DNA of 64,000 nucleotides, taken from NCBI GenBank assembly GCA_937862735.1, contig CALMDH010000105.1, positions 19,106 to 83,105 on the forward strand, in the 5' to 3' direction. Of the stretch, positions 17,805 to 26,035 are shown piece by piece. The notes under the pieces are model-generated. The model was not told the DNA's origin. It saw only the letters and a list, made by a program, of their open reading frames with translations, and made no database searches. The position numbers and the translations under genes were made by a program. This DNA is from M0108 sp937862735. GTDB lineage: Bacteria; Pseudomonadota; Gammaproteobacteria; Chromatiales; Chromatiaceae. Within the stretch, counting starts at the first letter, position 1; each line of letters starts with the position of its first letter.

Positions 17805-19145
17805 ATGGCCCGGACGCCGACCCGGGGCGGTGCCGGGACCGGACCAGAATCCTGGGAAGCCCCTGGCCAGGAACCGCGCTCCCCACCCGGCGAGCAAAGG
17901 CCCGCGCGGGCTAGCGGCCGCCGGTCGGTCCTGGCCTGGGCGACCTATGATTGGGCCAACTCCGCCTTCGCCACCGTGGTCATCGCCGGTTTCTTCCCGG
18001 TCTTCTTCAAGCAGTTCTGGGCCGCCGACCTGCCGGTCACCGAGAGCACCTTCTGGCTGGGGATGACCAACACCCTCGGCAGCGCCCTGGTCGTGCTGTC
18101 CGCCCCCCTGCTGGGTGCCCTGGCCGATCAGCTTGGGGCCCGGAAGGGCTTTCTGCTGGTCTTCACCGCCCTGGGGGTTCTGGCCACCGGTGCCCTCTGG
18201 CTGGTCGCCCAGGGGCACTGGGCTCTGGCCCTGGGTCTCTATCTCCTCGGCTTGCTGGGCTTTTCCGGCAGCAATATCTTTTACGACGCCCTGCTGGTGG
18301 TCGTGGCCAGGCCGGAGGAATACAACCGGGTCTCGTCCCTGGGCTATGCCCTGGGCTACCTGGGCGGCGGCCTGCTCTTCGCCCTCAATGTCCTCATGAC
18401 CCTCTTTCCCGCCCACTTCGGCTTCGCCGACGCCGGGGAGGCGGTGCGGGCCGCCTTCCTCGGCGTCGCCGCCTGGTGGACCCTCTTCGCCGTCCCCCTG
18501 GCCCTGTGGGTGCGGGAGCCGGACGGCCGCGGCGACCGGCCCCTGGGCCTGGCCGCCCGTGCCGCCTTCCGGGAACTGCGCCAGACCCTGGGGGAGATCC
18601 GGCAGCGCCGCGATGCCTTTCTCTTCCTGCTGGCCTATTGGTGCTACATCGACGGCGTGGATACCATCGTCCACATGGCGGTGGATTTCGGCCTCGCCAT
18701 CGGGCTGGCCGCGGACGGTCTCATGATCGCCCTGCTCATCACCCAGTTCGTCGGGTTCCCCTCGGCCCTGGCCTTTGGCTGGCTGGGGGAACGCTGGGGG
18801 GCCAAGCGCGGCATCCTGCTGGCCATCGGCGTCTATGCCCTGGTGGTCCTGCTCGCCTCCGGCATGACGCGGGTCGAGGAGTTCTATGCCATGGCGGTGG
18901 TCATCGGCCTGGTCCAGGGCGGCATCCAGGCCCTGAGCCGCGCCCTCTTCGCCGGCTTCGTCCCCCCCGGGCGCGAGGCGGAGTTTTTCGGCTTCTACAA
19001 CATGCTGGGCAAATTCGCCGCCGTCCTGGGGCCGGGCCTGGTGGGCATCGCCGCCCTGGTGACCGGGGACCCGCGCCTGTCGCTCCTGCCCATTCTGCTC
19101 CTGTTTCTGCTGGGCGCCCTGTTGCTGTGGCGGGTGCGTGGCTGA
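17805..19145 (+). CDS. MFS transporter, UMF1 (Atg22-like) family
   Basis: A 446-residue major-facilitator protein with about 12 membrane segments. The N-terminal signature WATYDWANSAFATVV is that of the UMF1 family, related to the yeast vacuolar amino-acid effluxer Atg22. PLLGALADQLGARKGFL is the loop 2-3 motif of MFS proteins. Residues 1-45 are Pro/Gly/Arg-rich and cytoplasmic. The substrate of bacterial UMF1 proteins is unknown. It starts 3 bp after the response regulator stop, so sensor kinase, regulator and transporter probably form one operon, and the transported compound may be related to the sensed signal (inference). Confidence 0.85.
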   Translation: MARTPTRGGAGTGPESWEAPGQEPRSPPGEQRPARASGRRSVLAWATYDWANSAFATVVIAGFFPVFFKQFWAADLPVTESTFWLGMTNTLGSALVVLSAPLLGALADQLGARKGFLLVFTALGVLATGALWLVAQGHWALALGLYLLGLLGFSGSNIFYDALLVVVARPEEYNRVSSLGYALGYLGGGLLFALNVLMTLFPAHFGFADAGEAVRAAFLGVAAWWTLFAVPLALWVREPDGRGDRPLGLAARAAFRELRQTLGEIRQRRDAFLFLLAYWCYIDGVDTIVHMAVDFGLAIGLAADGLMIALLITQFVGFPSALAFGWLGERWGAKRGILLAIGVYALVVLLASGMTRVEEFYAMAVVIGLVQGGIQALSRALFAGFVPPGREAEFFGFYNMLGKFAAVLGPGLVGIAALVTGDPRLSLLPILLLFLLGALLLWRVRG

Positions 19146-19262
19146 CTGCCAGGCGGGGTCTCCCCTTACCCCCGACTTACCCCCAGTGATGTAAGACCAG
19201 CTGGCATCCTTTGTGTTGGCCGGAGGCTGGTGCTTTTGGCCGAAGTTCTCTGGAAGAAGGGC

Positions 19263-19362
19263 GGGTCGGGATGCCTCTGGCGGGGGTGTCGACCGCAGGG
19301 ATGCGGTCGTCAAGCCTCCAGGGATGGATTTTCGGCTTCCCCCGCCAGAGGCTACCCGACCC
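19263..19362. other. Structured 100-nt element: long stem enclosing two hairpins
   Basis: Outer arms 19263-19270 plus 19273-19286 pair exactly with 19339-19352 plus 19355-19362 (8 + 14 bp around a 2x2 internal loop). Inside, 19290-19297 pairs with 19302-19309 (8 bp) over a GGGA loop. Then 19312-19316 pairs with 19334-19338, enclosing TCCA-GGGA-TGGA (19317-19328), again with a GGGA loop. The result is a multi-branched junction with two matching loops. It lies between convergent genes, 117 bp after the transporter stop and 41 bp before the end of the ATPase-GNAT gene. There is no T-tract. It could be a structured RNA, a repeat element or a bidirectional transcript end. Confidence 0.6.
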
Positions 19363-19403
19363 GGAATGCTCACCGATACTCGCTCTCGCCAAGAGACGCT
19401 CCC

Positions 19404-20960
19404 CTACCCCAATAACTGGGCATGATCAAAGGTGGGTATTACCTTCTCCAGCCCCCCCCCGGCCTGGAAGGGGACCCCCGGCAAGGTCTTGAGATAGGCC
19501 ATGATCGCCTGGCCAGACTCCTGATACAGCCGGATCTGGCCGGGGTCGATGGTGATGCCGTTGAGGAGCTGGAGTTCCAGCATGTCATGGCCGCCAGGCC
19601 CGCTCTCCGGGAAGAGGCCGGAATAGAAGAATCCCAGGTCTTCCGCCGCGGCGGCGAGGGCCGGCGTCCCCGGGTCCTCCAGGTCCAGGGCGAGCTGGAT
19701 GCAGGCCAGCCCCTGTTCGGTCAGAAACTCGGTGAAGGCGGCTAGTTTGTAACGCACCGCCTCGCCGCCGGCGGCGTCGATCAGGGCCCGGTTCCAGGTC
19801 AGATCCCGCTGGCAGTGCAGATAATCCCCGGAGCCTGCCCCGGAGCCTAGTCCGGTGCCGTCGGGGAGTGGGGCTTCGGGGTCCGGGGCGGTCACGCTCA
19901 ATCCCAGCCAGCCATAGCTGCGCAGGATCATCTCCCGATGGCGGGGCGGCGGGAAGATGGTCCGGCAGGGACGGGGCGCGAGCTGATTGTAATTCAGGGT
20001 GGTGGTGATGCGGTCACCCGGCCTGGCCCCCTCGACGAAGATGGCCGGCGTGGACCCCAGGCGCAGGCCGACGGTGATGCGTCCCGCCTCCTGGCTGATC
20101 TTCTGGGTGGCGACGTGATTGGTCACGGACAGGGAATAGAGGGCGCGGACGCCGCTCTGGCGCGCATCAGCATGGAGGCGGGCGGAAAGCTGGCGGAAGA
20201 CCTTGGCCTGACGCGCCTCCGGCAGGACGAAGGCCGCACCCATCTCCCCCAGGGGGTCGTCGGGCCGGTGCCGCAGCATGGCGTAATGTCCCAGGATCTG
20301 CCCTGCCTCGTCGCAGGCGATCCAGGACAGAAGCTGACCGGAGCGGACCTGTTGCAGGACCAGTTCCGGGTAGTAGATGACCTCCTTGTAGCCGTAACCA
20401 TACAGATCCCAGGCGGCGCTGGCCAGGGCGAGGGCCTCCTCGGCGGTTTGCAGGCGCCGGTAGCTGATGGCGCCCTGGATCTGGACCCCGGTCCGCTCGG
20501 GTTGGACCAGGCCGTCGGCGCGTTCCGGGGCCAGCGCCGCCGGCAGCCGCTTGATCATCTCGAATTCCTGACCCTCCTTGGCGACATAGCGCCAGTTGAC
20601 GTTGTCCATGACCCGTTCGATGAGGAAGGTGCCCAGGCCCTGGGGCGTCTCCTGGAGGGAGTGGGGGGCCTGGTAACGGGGCAGGTGGCTGAAGTCGAAG
20701 GGCCGGCCCTGGGCCCGGGCCACCAGGCGGATGGCATCCGGTTGGAATTCGATGCGCAGCCTGACGGGTGCGTCCACCCCCGCCGGGATGGCGTGTTTGA
20801 AAAAGTTGGTGATGCCTTCCTCCAGGGCCAGCTCGACCTGGCGACGAATGGCGTCGGCGATCCCCAGGCTGGCGCAGAGGGAGGCAAACAGGGCCTGGAC
20901 GGCTGGGATACTGGCGGCGTGGCGGGGGACTTGCAGTTCGGTGACGAAGGGCAGGGCCAT
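19404..20960 (-). CDS. RsbW-like ATPase domain fused to GNAT acetyltransferase
   Basis: A 518-residue two-domain protein. Residues about 1-145 resemble the HATPase_c_2 (RsbW/SpoIIAB anti-sigma kinase) fold: EEGITNFFKHAIP stands for the N box, VARAQGRPFDF for the G1 region and PQGLGTFLIERVMDNVNWRY for the G2 lid. Residues about 165-300 look like a GNAT N-acetyltransferase (AWDLYGYGYKEVIYYPELV, GQILGHYAMLRHRP, ARQAKVFRQLSARLHADAR). The C-terminal 200 residues continue as a second, poorly defined GNAT-like part with a Gly/Pro-rich insert (near DGTGLGSGAGSGD). No sigma factor, STAS protein or phosphatase is adjacent. It may be a stand-alone signalling enzyme; target and reaction are unknown. Confidence 0.7.
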   Translation of the reverse strand: MALPFVTELQVPRHAASIPAVQALFASLCASLGIADAIRRQVELALEEGITNFFKHAIPAGVDAPVRLRIEFQPDAIRLVARAQGRPFDFSHLPRYQAPHSLQETPQGLGTFLIERVMDNVNWRYVAKEGQEFEMIKRLPAALAPERADGLVQPERTGVQIQGAISYRRLQTAEEALALASAAWDLYGYGYKEVIYYPELVLQQVRSGQLLSWIACDEAGQILGHYAMLRHRPDDPLGEMGAAFVLPEARQAKVFRQLSARLHADARQSGVRALYSLSVTNHVATQKISQEAGRITVGLRLGSTPAIFVEGARPGDRITTTLNYNQLAPRPCRTIFPPPRHREMILRSYGWLGLSVTAPDPEAPLPDGTGLGSGAGSGDYLHCQRDLTWNRALIDAAGGEAVRYKLAAFTEFLTEQGLACIQLALDLEDPGTPALAAAAEDLGFFYSGLFPESGPGGHDMLELQLLNGITIDPGQIRLYQESGQAIMAYLKTLPGVPFQAGGGLEKVIPTFDHAQLLG

Positions 20961-21171
20961 GGGTGCTCCGAAGTCGGGGACTTAATCGCGCCGGTGACGG
21001 GAACAGGAGGGTGCCGATATCCGGGTGTGGCAGGCCGCGGTGTCTGGGATTGGGGGCTCCGGTATCCGGCACTGGAGCGCTCTGGCATCTGGGCGTGGCG
21101 CGCTTGGGTGTCTGGGACAGGAGCGCTCCCCGGGAGGGGAGCTGGACGGCTCCGGTGACTGGGTCCGCCTT

Positions 21172-22650
21172 TCAGAGCGGCGGACGCTTGGGGGGGGTGA
21201 GGCCCGCCTCGCTGCCAACTTCCGCCGCGGGCCGGGAGGGCTGGCGGCGCTTGCCGATGTTCTTGCGGTCGCGGTGACGCTCCTTGACCTTGGGTGCCTG
21301 GGCGCCGGCGGGCTTGGGGGCCTGGGCGTGGATCTTCTTCCTGGGCGAACGGGAGCGGGTCGGTCCCTGGTAGCGACCCTCCAGGCCGGGCAGGGTGAGG
21401 GGGTGCAGCTCGATCTGGAGGTAACGCTCGATGCTCTCCATGCGGTTCCATTCCGGCGGGCTGACCAGGGTGATGGCCAGGCCCGGGGCCCCGGCCCGCC
21501 CGGTGCGCCCGGTGCGATGGAGGTAATCGCTGCCGCTGCGGGGGACCTCGAAGTTGATCACCAGGTCCACGCCGGGGACGTCCAGCCCCCGGGCGGCCAC
21601 GTCCGTGGCCACCAGGAGGCGGATGCGGCCGTCGCGCAGCAGGTTCAGCACCCGGACACGTTCCGGCTGTTCCAGTTCGCCATGGAGGATCGCCGCCCGT
21701 TGCCCCTTGCCAATCAGGTAATTGCCCAGGGCCGTCGCCTGGTCGCGGGTATTGCTGAAGATGAGGATCTTGTCGGGTAAGGCTTCAGGTTCCCCGCGCG
21801 CCAGGAGGGCTGCGGGGGCAGGAACCGCTGATTCTCCTTCTCCCTCCCCCCCGGCGGGGGAGGGCTGGGGAGAGGGGGTTTGTACGTCTGCGGCTCCCAG
21901 ATCGCTAGCTTCTCCCTCGCCCCGAGTGAGATAGGCCAGCAGCAGTTTGCGCTTATGGTCCAGGTCGTCCGCCAGCAGGCGCTGGTGACGGATATCGGGA
22001 TGGGCCACCCGGTGGGAGTCCACCAGGACCCGTTGGGGGTCGCGCAGGGCGGCGTCGATGAAGGACTGCAGGCCGCCACGGGTCAGGGTGGCGGAGAAGA
22101 GCAGGGATTGCCGCTCCTCGTTGCAGGTCTGGATGATCTGCATCACGTCCGGGGCGAAGCCCATGTCGAGCATGCGGTCGGCCTCGTCCAGGATCAGGAA
22201 CTCCAGGTCGCCTAGGTCCGTGGCGCCACGCTCCAGGTGATCGAGGAGCCGACCCGGGGTGGCGATGAGGATATCCGGGTTGCGGCGCAGGGTGTTGACC
22301 TGATGGCTGGCGGCCACTCCGCCGACGATGACCCCGGCGGTGAGGCGCGTAAAGCTCGCCACCTGGAGGAAGTGCTCCTGGATCTGATAGGCCAGCTCCC
22401 GGGTCGGCGCCAGGACCAGGGCGCGGATGCCCTTGCGCGGGGCGGGCGCCGCCAGGAAGTGGCGCAGCATGGGCAGGAGGAAGGCCAGGGTCTTACCCGA
22501 GCCGGTGGCGGCGGTCACCAGCAGGTCGGCGCCGGCATTGGCCAGGGGGATGACCTGGCGCTGCACCGGGGTCGGGTCACTGAAGCCCAGCTTGTCCAGG
22601 CCCCGCAGCAGGGCATCCGGAAGGTCGAAGACGGCAAAAGGGTGGCTCAT
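21172..22650 (-). CDS. srmB: DEAD-box RNA helicase SrmB
   Basis: About 492 residues. Helicase motifs in order: Q motif region GFSDPTPVQRQVIP, Walker A AATGSGKT, PTRELA, LDEADRMLDMGF, LLFSATL, LIFSNTR, VATDVAARGLDVPGVD and YLHRTGRTGRAG. The basic C-terminus with KVKERHRDRKNIGKRR matches the tail of E. coli SrmB, which acts early in 50S subunit assembly, so I use that name rather than RhlE. The linker between the two RecA-like domains holds about 45 extra residues (about 241-287) that translate a dispersed repeat. ATG 22648-22650 was preferred to an upstream TTG at 22686 because the conserved sequence begins MSHPFAVFDLPDALL. Confidence 0.85.
   Translation of the reverse strand: MSHPFAVFDLPDALLRGLDKLGFSDPTPVQRQVIPLANAGADLLVTAATGSGKTLAFLLPMLRHFLAAPAPRKGIRALVLAPTRELAYQIQEHFLQVASFTRLTAGVIVGGVAASHQVNTLRRNPDILIATPGRLLDHLERGATDLGDLEFLILDEADRMLDMGFAPDVMQIIQTCNEERQSLLFSATLTRGGLQSFIDAALRDPQRVLVDSHRVAHPDIRHQRLLADDLDHKRKLLLAYLTRGEGEASDLGAADVQTPSPQPSPAGGEGEGESAVPAPAALLARGEPEALPDKILIFSNTRDQATALGNYLIGKGQRAAILHGELEQPERVRVLNLLRDGRIRLLVATDVAARGLDVPGVDLVINFEVPRSGSDYLHRTGRTGRAGAPGLAITLVSPPEWNRMESIERYLQIELHPLTLPGLEGRYQGPTRSRSPRKKIHAQAPKPAGAQAPKVKERHRDRKNIGKRRQPSRPAAEVGSEAGLTPPKRPPL
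21781..21883 (-). repeat. Dispersed repeat, copy D, in frame inside srmB
   Basis: Read on the minus strand it gives ACCCCCTCTCCCCAGCCCTC, then the hairpin CCCCCGCCGGGGGGG, then AGAATCAGCGGTTCCTG and GCAGCCCTCCTGGCGCG. Order and sequence match copies B and E. In the srmB frame it encodes QTPSPQPSPAGGEGEG and about 18 further residues, located between the two helicase domains. The open frame is intact across it. Confidence 0.8.
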
Positions 22651-23061
22651 GGGGCGGAAGGGATTCCTAGGGTGTGGCTGGGTCAAGTTGTGGGGAAGCG
22701 TTCATACCCCCCCCGCTGCGGTGTGGCTTAGCGCGTAAAGGGGAAAGCGTTCACCCCCCGTTACCTTGGCTGGCGTGGGTGGCGAAAGCCACTGATGCTC
22801 TTGCCCCCTCCCCCCTGGTGGGGGAGGGTTGGGGAGAGGGGAGCTGAAAGGTTACGTGGTGGGATGGGCGGGCTGCCATCACAAATTCAACTTCGGCATT
22901 TCTGAATCGCTTTGCATGCAGCGCGGGATGGCGCGGCAAGGACCTTGTTGGCTTGACAACAGCAACCCTGCGGTTGACTACCCCCGTCAGATACCACTCG
23001 ATTCTCCTTGGCCAGACCAAAAACCGAGGTTTCTGGCATCAGATCCACGCCAACGTCGCCA
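22651..23061. other. Intergenic region srmB / GT2-GtrA
   Basis: 411 bp without a gene I can support. It is the upstream region of srmB (minus strand) and lies beyond the stop of the GT2-GtrA gene. It contains dispersed repeat copy F at 22799-22855 (hairpin CCCCCTGGTGGGGGAGGG, then GGGGAGAGGGG and GAAAGGTTAC, nearly identical to copy A). The remainder has no clear promoter, terminator or RNA gene. A few short frames here start and stop without ribosome sites. Confidence 0.6.
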
Positions 23062-24195
23062 TCACCCGGCCTTGCCGCGCCAGGTGTAGACGGCGGTGAC
23101 GGCGTAGTTCCAGACCGCGCCCACCAGGATGCCGGCCAGGGCGGAGAGGATCCAGCCGGTATCGCCCTCAAAGAGATAGGTGGCGATGCCGACGTTGGCG
23201 ACGGCGCCGATGCTGCAGGCAATGACGAAGGAGAACCAGCCCCAGATCAGTTGCCGCCCACGCAGGCGCATGTCACGGTAGGTGAGGACGTTGTTGAGGA
23301 AGAAATTGGTGGTCATGGCCACCAGGGTGGCGACGGTCTGGCCGATGAGGAAGGAGGTCCCCAGCAGGCGATTCAGCAGCCAGAGCACCGCCAGGTGCAC
23401 CAGTACCCCGGAGCCGCCGATGAGGGAGAAGGCGATGAAACGCACCGGGATGCGCGGGCCGATGAGCTTCTGCAGTAGCATCAGCGCGTACTCCCAGAGC
23501 ACGGCGTTGTCGAGCTTGCTCTCGCCATGCTCGCGCTGGCGGAAGCCGTAGGGGATCTCGGCGAATTTCAGCTGTCGGGGGGAGGAGGCGAAGATGTCGA
23601 GCAGGATCTTGTAGCCGACGCCGCTCAGATCGCGCACGCAGTCCGCCAGCACCGGGGCCCGCAGCAGGAAGAAGCCACTCATGGGGTCGGCGAGGTCGGC
23701 GTGGATCAGGCGCTGGGCCAGTCGGCCGGCGAAGCGGCTCATGGCCTGGCGGCGCTCGTTCCAGTCGCCGACGCTGCCGCCGCTGACGTAACGGCTGCCG
23801 ACGACGATGTCCAGGTCCTCGGCCTTGAGCCGCGCCAGCATTTGCGGCAGCAGGGTTTCGTCGTGTTGCAGGTCGGCGTCGATGACCGCCAGGAAGGGGG
23901 CCGTGGTCGCCAGCATGCCCTCGATGCAGGCGGAGGAGAGGCCGCGTCGGCCCACCCGTCGCAAGAGGCGGATGCGGCCGTCCGCGCGAGACAATTCGCG
24001 CACCCGCTCCGGCGTGCCGTCGGCGGAGTCGTCGTCGACGAAGATAATCTCCCAGTCGATACCCGCCAGACAGACCCCGATACGCCGGGCGATCTCCGCC
24101 ACGTTGCCCGCCTCGTTGAAGGTGGGGATGATGATGGCGAGTTCGGGATTGGGGCGGAGTGGTCGGGTGGCCCGGGCGGGGCTGGGATCGGGCAT
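23062..24195 (-). CDS. GT2 polyprenyl-phosphate glycosyltransferase with GtrA domain
   Basis: A 377-residue fusion. Residues about 15-240 are a family-2 glycosyltransferase of the dolichyl-phosphate-mannose synthase type: LAIIIPTFNEAGNVAEI, FVDDDSADGT, VIDADLQHDE, GSRYVSGGS and DPMSGFFLLR. Residues about 255-375 are a GtrA-like domain with four membrane helices (FIAFSLIGGSGVLVHLAVLW; TNFFLNNVLTYRD). It would load a sugar from a nucleotide donor onto a polyprenyl phosphate on the cytoplasmic face, with the GtrA part perhaps helping flipping. Divergent neighbours are GT39 enzymes, which use such lipid-linked sugars, so the group probably glycosylates envelope lipid or protein (inference). Confidence 0.88.
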   Translation of the reverse strand: MPDPSPARATRPLRPNPELAIIIPTFNEAGNVAEIARRIGVCLAGIDWEIIFVDDDSADGTPERVRELSRADGRIRLLRRVGRRGLSSACIEGMLATTAPFLAVIDADLQHDETLLPQMLARLKAEDLDIVVGSRYVSGGSVGDWNERRQAMSRFAGRLAQRLIHADLADPMSGFFLLRAPVLADCVRDLSGVGYKILLDIFASSPRQLKFAEIPYGFRQREHGESKLDNAVLWEYALMLLQKLIGPRIPVRFIAFSLIGGSGVLVHLAVLWLLNRLLGTSFLIGQTVATLVAMTTNFFLNNVLTYRDMRLRGRQLIWGWFSFVIACSIGAVANVGIATYLFEGDTGWILSALAGILVGAVWNYAVTAVYTWRGKAG

Positions 24196-24334
24196 GGAGA
24201 CGGGTTCCTGTGGCGAGCGCCGGCGGCTCTCCGCGGGCCCGGGTATTGTAAGCTATGCCTCCCGGAGCGGACAGCCGGCCTCCCCCGCAATCTGTTTAGT
24301 GATGGGTAGTACCCCTGGATTTTCTCCAACCCTC

Positions 24335-26035
24335 ATGAAGTTTTTTGGCCGACCGCTTCCGGAGACCGACCCCGCCACCCGTTGGTTGTGGCTGGCCTTC
24401 GCCCTCATCAGCCTCTGGCGGCTGGTTGCGGCCTGGCTGCTGCCGGTGACCCAGGACGAGGCCTACTACATCGATTGGGCAAGCCGGCTGGATTGGGGCT
24501 ATTTCGATCATCCCCCCGGGGTGGCCCTGTTGGCCATCGGCTCCTGGCTGGCCCCCGGCTCGGCCCTGGCAGGCCGGCTGGGCAATCTCCTCGCCGCCAC
24601 CCTGACCCTGTGGGTGCTGATCCGCTTGTATCGCGCCTGTGGTCTCAGCCCACGACAGCAATTCCTGGCCCTGGTTATGACCGCCGCGACCTTCGGCGGC
24701 CTGGTCTCCGGCGTTCTCGCCACCCCGGATACCCCCCTGGCCCTGGCCTGGGCCCTGGCCCTGCACGAGGCCCTGGCCGCCCTGCGCGGTGACCGCCGCC
24801 GCTGGGTGACGGCGGGCCTGGCCACCGGTCTGGGCCTGCTCGGCAAGTACGGCATGGCCCTGATCGGTCCCGTCTTTCTCTGGGCCATCCTCTGGGCAGA
24901 TCCCAAGGCCCTGCGCACCCCATGGCCCTATTTGGGGGCCTTGGCCGCGCTGCTGGTCTTCGCCCCCAACCTGGTCTGGAATGCCCAGAACGACTGGTTG
25001 GCCCTGCGCTTCCAATTCGGCCACGGCTTTTCCACCACCACCGGGGTGGCCGATGCCGCCGCCGGGGCGGTCCTGGCCCTCCCCGAGCGGGTCTCACCCC
25101 TGGCCGGGGCCGGGCTGAGGGAGCGCCTGATGGCAGTCCTGAGCTTTCTGGGCATCCAGGCCGCCCTCTGGGGCGCTATGTTCCTGCCCCTGCTGGCCGG
25201 GGTGTGGTTGTCCTGGCGTCGGCGTTCTCCCACGCTCCTCGCGGTTGCTGGTCAGCTCGATGATTTGCCCACCTTTTCGGCAGCCAAGTCTTCTGCCGTC
25301 ACGGTTGTCGTGGCGGCCGGGAGCAACCCAGAGCCGCGGAAATCAGATCGCTCCGCATCGTCCCAGCCCCTGGATCGTCCCGCCCAGGCCCTGCTGGTCG
25401 CCGGGACCCTCTTTCCCCTGGGCTTCTTCGCTCTGGTGGCGGCCTTCAGCCCCGTCCAGCCGAACTGGGCCATCCTTTATTTGTTGACGGCCGTCCCCCT
25501 GCTGGCCCCGGTCATGCGCCGCGTCCCCAGGGCCATGCTGATCGCGGCCCTGTTCAATCTGTTCCTGGTCAGCTTTTATGTCTTCCATGCCCGCACCGGC
25601 CTTCTGCCCTTGCCGGACAAGCAGCAGCGCATCCTCTACGAGACGCATGGTTTTGAGGCCCTGGCGGGGGAGGTGGCGAACCTCCCCGGACCCCTGTTCG
25701 CTGATCGCTACCAACTGGTGGCGATGACGCGCTTCTACGCCCCTGGGCTGGAGATTGGCCAATGGCCGGGCCTGTTCCGGCCCTCGGAGTATCTGCTTGG
25801 CCGCCTGCGGCCTGACGTCGACCCGGCGGCGGTGGCCCGGGCAGGGGGCTTCTGGCTGCTGAGCCGCGACCCTTATCGCCCCGGGATTCCGGGTTTTAGC
25901 ATTGAGGGGCAGCGGCTCCTATACGATTGCTTGCGGGAGGGCATGCGTGAGGCCTTGCCCGATCGACCGGCGCCCTGCGCCGCCCCTCTGCATCGCTGGT
26001 GGCTTGTCCGCTATGTCCCTGACCCCGCCCCCTGA
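24335..26035 (+). CDS. GT39 / ArnT-like membrane glycosyltransferase (first copy)
   Basis: About 566 residues, GT-C fold with some 10-12 membrane segments. The PMT_2 signature is clear: LPVTQDEAYYIDWASRLDWG (catalytic-type Asp-Glu in the first periplasmic loop) and YFDHPPGVALL. Residues about 297-347 are a hydrophilic insert (SAAKSSAV to RSASSQPLD) between membrane helices. Enzymes of this type move a sugar from a polyprenyl-phosphate carrier onto lipid A or proteins in the periplasm; the acceptor here is unknown. The frame extends far upstream on the opposite strand of GT2; ATG 24335 and ATG 24302 are both possible starts and neither has a strong Shine-Dalgarno. The PAP2 gene begins inside its last 23 bp. 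Confidence 0.85.
   Translation: MKFFGRPLPETDPATRWLWLAFALISLWRLVAAWLLPVTQDEAYYIDWASRLDWGYFDHPPGVALLAIGSWLAPGSALAGRLGNLLAATLTLWVLIRLYRACGLSPRQQFLALVMTAATFGGLVSGVLATPDTPLALAWALALHEALAALRGDRRRWVTAGLATGLGLLGKYGMALIGPVFLWAILWADPKALRTPWPYLGALAALLVFAPNLVWNAQNDWLALRFQFGHGFSTTTGVADAAAGAVLALPERVSPLAGAGLRERLMAVLSFLGIQAALWGAMFLPLLAGVWLSWRRRSPTLLAVAGQLDDLPTFSAAKSSAVTVVVAAGSNPEPRKSDRSASSQPLDRPAQALLVAGTLFPLGFFALVAAFSPVQPNWAILYLLTAVPLLAPVMRRVPRAMLIAALFNLFLVSFYVFHARTGLLPLPDKQQRILYETHGFEALAGEVANLPGPLFADRYQLVAMTRFYAPGLEIGQWPGLFRPSEYLLGRLRPDVDPAAVARAGGFWLLSRDPYRPGIPGFSIEGQRLLYDCLREGMREALPDRPAPCAAPLHRWWLVRYVPDPAP

Noticed and set aside
17154..19373. A 739-residue minus-strand frame opposite the regulator and transporter
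   Set aside because: Shadow of two genes with clear REC/LuxR and UMF1 signatures; no motif in the reverse product.
20961..21171. Degenerate GGTGTCTGGGA / GGCATCTGGGC-like phrases between srmB and the ATPase-GNAT gene
   Set aside because: Units are too divergent to define a repeat length or boundary by eye; they may be a decayed tandem repeat but no claim is made.
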